Source of the DNA: JBDTYT01 sp040005555
GTDB taxonomy: Bacteria > Actinomycetota > UBA4738 > HRBIN12
Length of the DNA: 17,393 nt
Assembly (NCBI GenBank): GCA_040005555.1
Contig: JBDTYT010000031.1
Coordinates: forward strand, 1-17,393
Direction: 5' to 3'
Shown: piece by piece, positions 7,024 through 12,782 of the stretch
How positions within the stretch are numbered: position 1 is the first letter of the stretch
Layout of the letters: every line of letters starts with the position of its first letter
Position numbers and translations under genes: made by a program
Notes under the pieces: model-generated
What the model saw: the letters and a program-made list of their open reading frames with translations, nothing else
Database searches by the model: none
What the model was told of the DNA's origin: nothing

Positions 7024-8208
7024 ATGGATGAACCTCGTGGCAACGATCCCGCCGGTGCACCGCTCGGAGACATGTGGGCGGACGCGCCGCTCTTCCGGGA
7101 GATCCAACGGGTGCTCCTGTCCTCGAGTGGACCGGTGAACTGGGAGCTCGCGCGGCAGGTCGGCATCGCCTCGGCTTCCTCAGGCGGCGAGGATCCCACA
7201 CCCACCGCCGAGGACCAGCGTTCGTTCGACGAAGCGGTGCGGGTCGCCGAGATGCACGTGAGCGGTTTCACGGGTCTCGAGGCACCGAACGACCTTCCGA
7301 AGGTCGAGGCCGTGCGGCGGTCGCAGTGGATCCAGGCGAACATCGAGAGCTTGCGTTCGCTCCTCGAGCCCGCGGCCGGGGCGCTCGCCGAGGCCATCGC
7401 GAATGCTCGGCCGGAGGCCGCGCCGGAAGGAACGCCGGACATCGCCTCGCAACTGCTCCAGCAGATCTCGCCGCTGCTGCTCGGAGCGCAGGTGGGCTCG
7501 GTGCTCGGGTCGCTCGGGCAGCAGGTCCTGGGGCAGTACGACGTGGCCGTGCCACGGCCGGGTGGCGCGAGCTCACTGCTCTTCGTGGTCGCGAACATCG
7601 GCGCGTTCGAGCGGGACTGGTCGCTCGCGCCCACCGACTTCCGGACGTGGATCGCGATCCACGAGGTCACGCACCGCTTCGAGTTCTCGCGACCGTGGGC
7701 GGAGCCGCGATTCCGCGAGCTGCTGCTGGACTTCCTGTCCACGCTGACGCTCGACGTGGAGGGTCTTCGGGCGAAGCTCGAGACGCTCGATCCCTCGAAC
7801 CCCGAGGGCCTGCAGACGATGTTCGAGGGCGACGACGGGCTCTTCGGGACCGTGCTCGACGACGAGCAACGCCTGAAGCTCGGACGGATCCAGGCCTTCA
7901 TGGCCGCCGCGGAGGGATACGGGGACCACGTCAGCCATGCGATCGGGCGCGAGATGCTGCCGAGCTACCCCCAGATCCACGAGGCGATGCGCCGGTACCG
8001 GGAATCCGAAGAGGGCGACCCGGTCTTCGAGCGGCTGCTCGGGATCGAGATGAAGCGCGAGCAGTACGCGCTCGGTCGCGCGTTCTGCGACACGGTCGCC
8101 GAGCAGACCGACGAAGCCACCCTCGCGACGATGTGGGATTCGGCGGAGGCGCTCCCATCGCTCCCCGAGGTCGAGGAACCTCGACTGTGGCTCGCGCGCA
8201 GCGTCTGA
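7024..8208 (+). CDS. DUF2342 zinc-dependent metalloprotease-like protein
   Basis: 394 residues. The sequence matches the DUF2342 family of actinobacterial putative zinc hydrolases, often labelled coenzyme F420 biosynthesis-associated. The zinc motif HEVTH is at 213-217 in IAIHEVTHRFEF. The N-terminal half is largely helical, with WELARQVGIA near 40 and a Gly-rich hydrophobic stretch near 150-170. The conserved ERDWSLAPTDFRTWIAIHE region precedes the motif. No signal peptide is visible, so a cytoplasmic location is likely. The F420 label comes from phylogenetic co-occurrence, and nothing here demonstrates an F420 role. The M. tuberculosis relative Rv3195 sits beside the UPF0182 and PDZ genes, which are about 3 kb away here. 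Confidence 0.92.
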   Translation: MDEPRGNDPAGAPLGDMWADAPLFREIQRVLLSSSGPVNWELARQVGIASASSGGEDPTPTAEDQRSFDEAVRVAEMHVSGFTGLEAPNDLPKVEAVRRSQWIQANIESLRSLLEPAAGALAEAIANARPEAAPEGTPDIASQLLQQISPLLLGAQVGSVLGSLGQQVLGQYDVAVPRPGGASSLLFVVANIGAFERDWSLAPTDFRTWIAIHEVTHRFEFSRPWAEPRFRELLLDFLSTLTLDVEGLRAKLETLDPSNPEGLQTMFEGDDGLFGTVLDDEQRLKLGRIQAFMAAAEGYGDHVSHAIGREMLPSYPQIHEAMRRYRESEEGDPVFERLLGIEMKREQYALGRAFCDTVAEQTDEATLATMWDSAEALPSLPEVEEPRLWLARSV

Positions 8209-8244
8209 GCGGTTCGTGCGGGTGAGCGCGGTCGGATCGTCCGC

Positions 8245-8250
8245 TATCCT
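8245..8250 (+). promoter_or_regulatory. -10 box of the 265-aa protein gene
   Basis: TATCCT, nine bases before the ATG at 8260, with no Shine-Dalgarno sequence. The gene may thus have its own near-leaderless promoter and not depend on DUF2342 transcription, which ends 51 bp upstream. The -35 region (GTGAGC) is weak. Confidence 0.45.
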
Positions 8251-8259
8251 TTCGCCCCG

Positions 8260-9057
8260 ATGACCGTCGGCGAGCTCGTCTTCGCGAACGTCGTGGACCA
8301 GCGGGTCTGGGACGCCGAGGCCGAGCAGGGTCCGACGGGTGTCTACCTCGCCGGATCACCCGGTCGCGCGTTGCCGTTCACCGTGTATCGGGCCTGGAAG
8401 ATCGGGACCGGCATGGTCACCGAGGAGATCCGTTTCATCGGTCCATCGGGTCGCACGATCCACCGATGGGGTCCGGTGGTTCGCCACATGAAGGGTTCGA
8501 TGGACCTGACCGTCGAGGTCGACCGCGTCGACGATGCGCATTTCGATGAGACCGGCATCTACGTGGCGTCGTTCATCATCGACGACGAGATCGTCTCGGA
8601 GATGGAGGTGCCCGTCTACGTGCAGGTCGCGCCCCCGAAGCTTCCCAAGCAGCTCGAGGACGGTTTGCGCAAGTCCGACGTCATCTTCGTGGGAGTGGAG
8701 CGAGGTGATGCTCGCCGCATGATCCCAGCCTGGTTCGCGTACAAGAACGGTCGGATCTACCTGTTGTCGAAGACGGACTCGGGGCCCGAGGAGCAGAGCG
8801 TTCCCGGGATCCCCGGCGCTTCCGAGCTCATGGTCGTGACGCGTTTCAAGGCCACCTCTCCCGAGATCCGGGGCCGCGACACCGCCGTCGAGGAGTTCCC
8901 GGCCGCGGTCCGAATGCTCGATGGCCCCGAGTGGGAGGACGCGGCGAAGACGCTGGCCGACCGACGCCGCAGCCGCACCGGTCCGCCCGAGGACGCGATC
9001 AAGAGCTGGCGAGGCACGTGTGCCATCGCCGAACTCACCCCCGTCGTCCCCGGCTGA
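8260..9057 (+). CDS. Unrecognised 265-aa protein, possible beta-sandwich plus split-barrel domains
   Basis: I do not recognise a named family with confidence. Residues about 1-125 alternate hydrophobic and polar residues in short strands, as in a beta-sandwich; the cytosolic-looking N-terminus lacks a signal peptide. Residues about 140-220 (IPAWFAYKNGRIYLLSKTDSG, then LMVVTRFKA) resemble the strand-turn pattern of FMN-binding split-barrel (pyridoxamine 5'-phosphate oxidase-like) proteins. That is an inference from pattern only. The Arg-rich segment near 235 may be a flexible linker. It lies downstream of DUF2342 on the same strand, has its own -10 box and converges on the DAHP synthase gene with an 8-bp gap. 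Confidence 0.8.
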   Translation: MTVGELVFANVVDQRVWDAEAEQGPTGVYLAGSPGRALPFTVYRAWKIGTGMVTEEIRFIGPSGRTIHRWGPVVRHMKGSMDLTVEVDRVDDAHFDETGIYVASFIIDDEIVSEMEVPVYVQVAPPKLPKQLEDGLRKSDVIFVGVERGDARRMIPAWFAYKNGRIYLLSKTDSGPEEQSVPGIPGASELMVVTRFKATSPEIRGRDTAVEEFPAAVRMLDGPEWEDAAKTLADRRRSRTGPPEDAIKSWRGTCAIAELTPVVPG

Positions 9058-9065
9058 GCGGCCAG

Positions 9066-10085
9066 CTACCGGTTGAGCGGCCGGCCGATCGCCCCTGCGA
9101 TGGCCTCCAGATCCCCGGCGAGCTCGAGCATCTCGGCCGGCGTGAGGGCCTGAGGTCCGTCGCAGAGCGCTCGCTCGGGATCGGGGTGGACGTCGATCAT
9201 GACGGCATCGGCCCCGGCCGCCACCGCCGCACGCGCCATCGGCGCGACAAGGTCACGCTTGCCCACCGCGTGGGAGGGATCCACGATCACCGGCAGGTGG
9301 CTCTCGGCCTGAGCGACCGCCATGCCGGCCAGGTCGAGGGTGTTGCGCGTCGAGGGCTCGAACGTCCTGATCCCGCGCTCGCACAAGATGATCTCGGAGT
9401 TGCCGCGCTGGGCGATGTACTCGGCGGCCTGGAGCCACTCCTCGATCGTCATCGCCAAACCGCGCTTCAACATCACGGGCTTGTGCGTTTGCCCGACCTC
9501 CTTGAGCAGCTCGAAGTTCTGGGCGTTGCGCGTGCCGATGCGGATGCAATCGGCCACGACGGCAACGTGCTCGACCTGCGACACGTCGACGACCTCCACG
9601 ATGATGGGCAGGCCCGTGTCCCGGCGGCACTCGGCGAGGATCTGGAGACCGCGCTCCCCCATCCCTTGGAACGAGTACGGCGAGGTCCTCGGCTTGTAGA
9701 CGTCCCCGCGCAAGATCGTCGCACCGGCCACCTTCGCGGCGCGGGTAGCGAGGGTGGCTTGCTCCTCGGATTCCACGGCGCAGGGGCCCGCGATGATGGT
9801 GAAGCTGTCGCGTCCGACGGCCGTGGTCCCGACCTTCACCGTGGTGGTCTCCGGATGCAGGTCGCGTGCGACCATCTTGTAGGGCTTGCCGACCTGGATC
9901 ACGTGGTCGACACCGGGCATCTGCTTGAAGGGCATGGCCTGGAACCGCTCGGTGTCGCCGACCAGACCGATGATCGTATGGACGGTCCCGCGCGACACGA
10001 ATGCCTCGCCCCCGGCGGCGCGGACACGCTCGGTGACGGCCTCGATCTCGGCCTCCGTCGCTTCCCTCTTCATCACGACGACCAT
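9066..10085 (-). CDS. aroF: 3-deoxy-7-phosphoheptulonate (DAHP) synthase, type I-beta
   Basis: 339 residues. The enzyme condenses phosphoenolpyruvate and erythrose 4-phosphate, the first step of the shikimate pathway. Residues 1 to about 68 form the ferredoxin-like regulatory domain seen in Thermotoga-type enzymes, which mediates Tyr/Phe inhibition there. The barrel shows GPCAVES (100-106), KPRTSPYSFQG (131-141), LKRG (206-209) and DPSHAVGKRD (269-278). Cys102 and His272 are the likely metal ligands. The ATG at 10085 is preceded by GGAGGT five bases upstream, a strong ribosome site. The upstream leader contains a candidate attenuator, so allosteric and transcriptional feedback may both operate. 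The symbol follows common usage; aroG or aroA(G)-type names also occur. Confidence 0.95.
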   Translation of the reverse strand: MVVVMKREATEAEIEAVTERVRAAGGEAFVSRGTVHTIIGLVGDTERFQAMPFKQMPGVDHVIQVGKPYKMVARDLHPETTTVKVGTTAVGRDSFTIIAGPCAVESEEQATLATRAAKVAGATILRGDVYKPRTSPYSFQGMGERGLQILAECRRDTGLPIIVEVVDVSQVEHVAVVADCIRIGTRNAQNFELLKEVGQTHKPVMLKRGLAMTIEEWLQAAEYIAQRGNSEIILCERGIRTFEPSTRNTLDLAGMAVAQAESHLPVIVDPSHAVGKRDLVAPMARAAVAAGADAVMIDVHPDPERALCDGPQALTPAEMLELAGDLEAIAGAIGRPLNR

Positions 10086-10090
10086 CGGGT

Positions 10091-10096
10091 ACCTCC
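10091..10096 (-). promoter_or_regulatory. Strong ribosome binding site of DAHP synthase
   Basis: GGAGGT, five bases from the ATG. It is the best Shine-Dalgarno match in the window, in contrast to the many apparently leaderless genes, and agrees with a long untranslated leader. Confidence 0.8.
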
Positions 10097-10126
10097 GTCG
10101 TTCTCACGGGCCATCCCGGAGACGCG

Positions 10127-10151
10127 AAACCCCGGGCTTCCTGCCCGGGGT
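10127..10151 (-). terminator. Intrinsic terminator-like hairpin in the DAHP synthase leader (attenuator)
   Basis: On the minus strand ACCCCGGGC (10151-10143) and GCCCGGGGT (10137-10129) form a perfect 9-bp stem with loop AGGAA. The T-tract is only TTT (10129-10127) before CGCG, weak by E. coli standards. The hairpin ends 41 bases before the DAHP synthase ATG, inside its leader, where a constitutive terminator would make no sense unless it is conditional. Confidence 0.65.
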
Positions 10152-10216
10152 CCCTGTTCCTCTTTCGGCTCAGGCGACTACCCCGGGCACCGCCCGAAGG
10201 TGACGTACCAGTCGCC
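10130..10216 (-). promoter_or_regulatory. Candidate aromatic-amino-acid transcription attenuator
   Basis: Four pairing segments can be read on the minus strand. Segment 1 is GGCGACT (10216-10210) plus CGGGC (10196-10192). Segment 2 is GCCCGGGG (10188-10181), inside the last leader codons, followed by AGTCGCC (10179-10173). Segment 3 is CCCCGGGC (10150-10143). Segment 4 is GCCCGGGG (10137-10130), identical to segment 2. Pairing 1:2 (GGCGACT with AGTCGCC, CGGGC with GCCCG) and 3:4 (terminator) are compatible. Pairing 2:3 gives an 8-bp antiterminator that excludes both. A ribosome stalled on the Phe/Trp/Tyr codons would free segment 2; one reaching the stop would cover it. Confidence 0.7.
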
Positions 10217-10231
10217 GAAGAACGCCTGCAT
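10178..10231 (-). CDS. Aromatic-rich leader peptide of DAHP synthase
   Basis: Seventeen codons plus TAG encode MQAFFGDWYVTFGRCPG. Phe occurs at 4, 5 and 12, Trp at 8 and Tyr at 9, so five of 17 residues are aromatic, and these are the end products of the pathway the downstream gene opens. The stop codon directly follows the segment able to act as antiterminator. The ATG is nine bases after a plausible -10 box and lacks a Shine-Dalgarno sequence, like the leaderless genes nearby. The frame is open further upstream (to about 10381), but the promoter would lie inside that extension. Confidence 0.65.
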   Translation of the reverse strand: MQAFFGDWYVTFGRCPG

Positions 10232-10240
10232 TGTCGCGCA

Positions 10241-10269
10241 ATCCTGCCAGCTCCCGGTACCGATGGCAA
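10241..10269 (-). promoter_or_regulatory. Promoter of the DAHP synthase leader
   Basis: TTGCCA (10269-10264), a 17-base spacer and CAGGAT (10246-10241) on the minus strand. The -35 matches consensus at five of six positions; the -10 is poorer (A2, A5 and T6). The same CAGGAT box precedes the alpha/beta hydrolase ATG at 13459, supporting its use here. Nothing else recognisable lies in 10270-10305. Confidence 0.5.
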
Positions 10270-10317
10270 CATCCTCCCAGGAGGCTCCGGGACCCAGACC
10301 CACCGAGCCGTAGCGGC

Positions 10318-10323
10318 TACGAT
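10318..10323 (+). promoter_or_regulatory. -10 box of upp, overlapping a 13-bp palindrome
   Basis: TACGAT is followed by six bases and the GTG of upp at 10330, so a leaderless transcript is expected. The box overlaps the palindrome CGTAGC-G-GCTACG (10309-10321), a possible operator. No -35 consensus is seen. Confidence 0.5.
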
Positions 10324-10329
10324 GCGCGC

Positions 10330-10947
10330 GTGTCCGTGACGGTGGTCGACCACCCGCTTGCCGCGCACCTGCTGGCTTCATTGCGAGACCGGGACACTCC
10401 TCCGGCGGTGTTTCGCACCCTGGCGAAACGGCTCGCGCTGGCGCTCGCGCTCGAGGCGATGCGGAGCGTGCCGACGCACGAGGTCAGCGTGCGGACCCCG
10501 CTCGAGGCCACGACCGGGCGAGTGCTCGAGGACATCGTCGCGGTCCCGATCCTGCGCGCGGGGCTCGGGATGCTGGAAGCGGTCACCGAGCTGGTCCCGG
10601 AGGTGGCCGTCGGCTACATCGGGCTCGAGCGCGACGAAGCGTCGCTGCGGCCACAGTCGTACTACCGGAAGCTCCCTCCGGTCGTCGATCGGCACGTGAT
10701 GGTGCTCGACCCCATGCTCGCCACCGGTGGCTCGGGCTCGGAGGCGACCACGGCGGTGAAGGAGGGCGGACCGGCCACGATCCGTTTCGTCTGCGTGGTC
10801 TCGGCGCCCGAGGGGATCGCGAAGATGGAAGCCGATCACCCCGACGTATCGATCTTCACCGCCGCGATCGACCGGCAGCTGAACGAACACGGGTACATCC
10901 TTCCCGGGCTCGGCGACTTCGGGGATCGCCTGTTCGGGACCGAGTAG
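10330..10947 (+). CDS. upp: Uracil phosphoribosyltransferase
   Basis: 205 residues from GTG 10330; bacterial UPRTs are about 208. It salvages uracil with PRPP to form UMP in the cytoplasm. PILRAGLGM (73-81), DPMLATGGS (127-135, the PRPP loop) and the C-terminal YILPGLGDFGDRLFGTE, the uracil-binding segment, are all intact. Reading frame upstream of the GTG has no similarity to the family, and the -10 box six bases before the GTG supports this start. It diverges from the DAHP synthase leader and converges with the SCP2 gene. Confidence 0.95.
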   Translation: MSVTVVDHPLAAHLLASLRDRDTPPAVFRTLAKRLALALALEAMRSVPTHEVSVRTPLEATTGRVLEDIVAVPILRAGLGMLEAVTELVPEVAVGYIGLERDEASLRPQSYYRKLPPVVDRHVMVLDPMLATGGSGSEATTAVKEGGPATIRFVCVVSAPEGIAKMEADHPDVSIFTAAIDRQLNEHGYILPGLGDFGDRLFGTE

Positions 10948-10999
10948 ATCCTACGCGCCACCGTCAGCCTCAGCCGTCCTGCCCCGAGCGACCGCGCGA

Positions 11000-11383
11000 T
11001 CAGTAGTCGACGTCCATCTCCGCCATGACCTTCGGCAGCTCGGAGAACGCTCCCTGCAGCTGCATGAGCAGCATCATGCTGCCCCCGATCTTCAGCTTTC
11101 CGCTCATGAACGCGGAGACGGGGTTGACCTCGCTCTTCGCGAGGGCGACCGCTGTGTCGTAGTCCTGCGTGATGGTGGCGTCCGGTGATGGCGTGTCGCC
11201 GGGCCCCATGTCGACGGTCCCGTGGTCGATCACGATCCAGTAGCGGCTCTCGCCGGCCGGGCCGGCGACCACCTGCTGGAGCGTCGCCTTCGCGTTCGCG
11301 GAACCCGCGCGGAAACCCTCGCTCGCGTTCAAGCGCTCCTTGACCTCCTGGATCCACTCGTCGGACAGGAACTTGACGGGCAC
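11000..11383 (-). CDS. SCP2 sterol-carrier-like domain protein
   Basis: 127 residues from GTG 11383. The single domain matches small bacterial SCP2 proteins, which have a hydrophobic ligand tunnel. FLSDEWIQEVKERLNASE opens the protein, YWIVIDHGTVDMGPGD and PDATITQDYDTAVAL form the central strands, and the MSGKLKIGGSM segment with a helical C-terminus closes the fold. The natural ligand of bacterial members is mostly unknown; lipid or acyl-CoA binding is the usual inference. The start has a strong GGAGGAAG five or so bases upstream and a TATACT box 28 bases upstream. The frame remains open to 11902 but that part overlaps the phosphatase gene antiphase. Confidence 0.9.
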   Translation of the reverse strand: MPVKFLSDEWIQEVKERLNASEGFRAGSANAKATLQQVVAGPAGESRYWIVIDHGTVDMGPGDTPSPDATITQDYDTAVALAKSEVNPVSAFMSGKLKIGGSMMLLMQLQGAFSELPKVMAEMDVDY

Positions 11384-11411
11384 GGCTTCCTCCTCGGGGA
11401 CGGGCTCGGGA

Positions 11412-11417
11412 AGTATA
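11412..11417 (-). promoter_or_regulatory. -10 box of the SCP2 gene
   Basis: TATACT is five of six to consensus and is the strongest -10 in the window. It is 28 bases before the GTG, with GAGGAGGAAG between, so this gene has a normal short leader with a ribosome site. No -35 match is seen. Confidence 0.55.
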
Positions 11418-11430
11418 GGCGGGGGATCTC

Positions 11431-12078
11431 TCAGGCCCGCTCGAACAGGTGGGGATCGGTGAGGTGCAGGATGTCGTTCAAGAAACGTACCCTCCGCTCG
11501 TCGCCGTTCACGACGATCGAGTTCACCGAGGTGTTCTCGGGCAGGAAGAACATCTCGTTCTCGATGCCGAGCAAGGGGCCGATGCACGCGTTGATCACGC
11601 CGCCGTGGCAGATCACGAAGATGTCGCCACCCGGATGGCGCTCGAGCATCCCGTCGATCGCGCGCGCGACGCGGCGGCGCAGCGAATCCACCATCTCCGC
11701 TCCCGGCGCGAGGTGCCAGATCGCCTCTTGACCGAGGACGTTGCGCATGACCGCTTCGTCGGACGCGAGGATCTCTTCGAAGGTCTTGGTTTCCCACTCT
11801 CCGATGTGCGCCTCCACGAGGTCGTCCTCGTACCGCACCTCGACGCCGGTGCGCTCGACGTACGGCGCGACGGTCTCTCGCGCCCGACGCAGCGGCGAGC
11901 AATAGACGGCGGCCGGCGGTTGCATCGCGACGAGCCGTCGGGCCAGCAACTCGGCCTGCTCCCTCCCGATCGCTCCGAGCGGAGGGTCGTACTGCTCGCC
12001 CTGCGCGGTGCGGGTGTAGTCCTTCACGTCGAGGTCAGAGCGACCGTGACGGATGAGATACAGGACGCGCCGGCTCAT
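11431..12078 (-). CDS. Histidine phosphatase family protein (phosphoglycerate mutase-like)
   Basis: 215 residues from ATG 12078. The catalytic core is LIRHGRS with the phospho-accepting His11, Arg10 and Arg64 in CSPLRRARET, acidic Glu89 in VEAHIGEWE, and the second His158 in VICHGG. These make it an active branch-1 histidine phosphatase (cofactor-dependent phosphoglycerate mutase superfamily). The substrate cannot be told from sequence; phosphatases of sugar phosphates or cobalamin/cell-wall intermediates are all possible. The ATG overlaps the stop of the helix-turn-helix gene (ATGA), so the two are translationally coupled. Confidence 0.93.
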   Translation of the reverse strand: MSRRVLYLIRHGRSDLDVKDYTRTAQGEQYDPPLGAIGREQAELLARRLVAMQPPAAVYCSPLRRARETVAPYVERTGVEVRYEDDLVEAHIGEWETKTFEEILASDEAVMRNVLGQEAIWHLAPGAEMVDSLRRRVARAIDGMLERHPGGDIFVICHGGVINACIGPLLGIENEMFFLPENTSVNSIVVNGDERRVRFLNDILHLTDPHLFERA

Positions 12079-12434
12079 CGCCGAACCCGACGCTCGCGGC
12101 GACGTTCGACCGTGCGGGCAAACGCCTCGACGTCGTCGCGTCGCCACACGCGCCCGGACGCGAGGCTCGCGACCGGGATCGGGAAGGACCCGCGGTTCAC
12201 GTACGTGATGACCCGCCGGCGATCCCAGCCGAGGATCTGCGCTGCCTCCGCGACGCCGACGAGCGTCGGCACCACGTCCACGGTGAGGATCGCGTCCTCA
12301 CCCGCGGCCCGTCGCAGCCGAGCCAGACACGCTGACCGGCTTTTGGCGAGGACCTCGGCTCGCAGGGCCGGGATGGAGCCGTGCCAGCCGTCCGATCGCT
12401 CGTGCATGTCCGCGCGCAGACGTCGAGAAGCCAC
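12075..12434 (-). CDS. Small helix-turn-helix (excisionase/MerR-like) protein
   Basis: 119 residues from GTG 12434. The C-terminal half (about 57-104) reads LVGVAEAAQILGWDRRRVITYVNRG, then a strand turn and VWRRDDVEAFA. This is the winged helix-turn-helix shape of the HTH_17/excisionase family, and the protein ends in a highly basic RRRERRVRR tail. The N-terminal half (about 20-50) is helical and unrecognised. A DNA-binding role is likely; targets are unknown. The GTG start is six bases after a TATCAT box; an internal ATG at residue 10 is the alternative. It overlaps the phosphatase gene by 4 bp and may regulate that unit. Confidence 0.83.
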   Translation of the reverse strand: MASRRLRADMHERSDGWHGSIPALRAEVLAKSRSACLARLRRAAGEDAILTVDVVPTLVGVAEAAQILGWDRRRVITYVNRGSFPIPVASLASGRVWRRDDVEAFARTVERRRERRVRR

Positions 12435-12440
12435 GCGCCG

Positions 12441-12446
12441 ATGATA
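12441..12446 (-). promoter_or_regulatory. -10 box of the HTH-phosphatase operon (leaderless)
   Basis: TATCAT, six bases before the GTG at 12434 on the minus strand, with no Shine-Dalgarno sequence. The same box and nearly the same spacing occur before tRNA-fMet. Confidence 0.55.
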
Positions 12447-12500
12447 TCGAGCGGCCTCCCAGCCGCAGCGCGGACCGACCACGATCCGTGGTTCGATCGA

Positions 12501-12782
12501 TCAGTCGCGCGGACGCGGCTTGCCGCGCGAGCGGTGGAGCTCGCGACGCCAGCACTCGGTATGCCAGTGCCGGCGCTCGTCGGGGTCGTCCTGTGGGATG
12601 ACGACCAGATGCCACACGCCTGGTTGGATCATGTGGTCGCACCCCGGACAGCGGTAAGGCTTCTCACTCGCGACCCGGCGGACGTCGAAACCGGGGACGA
12701 GCGCCCACGTCTCCGCCTCCGACTGGGGGCGGCGGGCCGGCCCGAGCGGCTCGTCAGGGGCGCGCCGGTTCTTCCTCGGCAT
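12501..12782 (-). CDS. Small zinc-ribbon-like protein, function unknown
   Basis: 93 residues from ATG 12782. It is strongly basic at both ends. A central YRCPGCDHMI (Cys45, Cys48) and a later RRHWHTECWRREL (His74, Cys77) suggest one zinc site of CxxC...HxxC type, with a hydrophobic strand WHLVVIP between. I recall similar short uncharacterised proteins in Actinomycetota but no assigned function. The start codon shares one base with the hydrolase stop (TGATG), so it is co-translated with the hydrolase. A nucleic-acid-binding role would be a guess. Confidence 0.8.
   Translation of the reverse strand: MPRKNRRAPDEPLGPARRPQSEAETWALVPGFDVRRVASEKPYRCPGCDHMIQPGVWHLVVIPQDDPDERRHWHTECWRRELHRSRGKPRPRD

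Noticed and set aside
9055..9082. Direct repeat TGAGCGGCC at 9055-9063 and 9074-9082 between convergent genes.
   Set aside because: Nine bases in GC-rich DNA, one copy lying in the end of each gene; no flanking mobile element, so probably chance.
8931..10313. Plus-strand open frame of 460 codons opposite DAHP synthase.
   Set aside because: Antisense shadow of a well-conserved enzyme gene; Arg/His/Asp-rich and without family motifs.
10178..10381. A 67-residue minus-strand protein extending the leader peptide upstream.
   Set aside because: It would begin inside upp and contain the leader promoter; no family resemblance. The 17-codon version fits the promoter and attenuator geometry better, although a longer start cannot be fully excluded.
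12075..12434. Excisionase-like HTH as sign of an integrated element.
   Set aside because: No integrase, attachment-site repeat, tRNA junction or other mobile gene is nearby, and flanking genes are ordinary chromosomal families.
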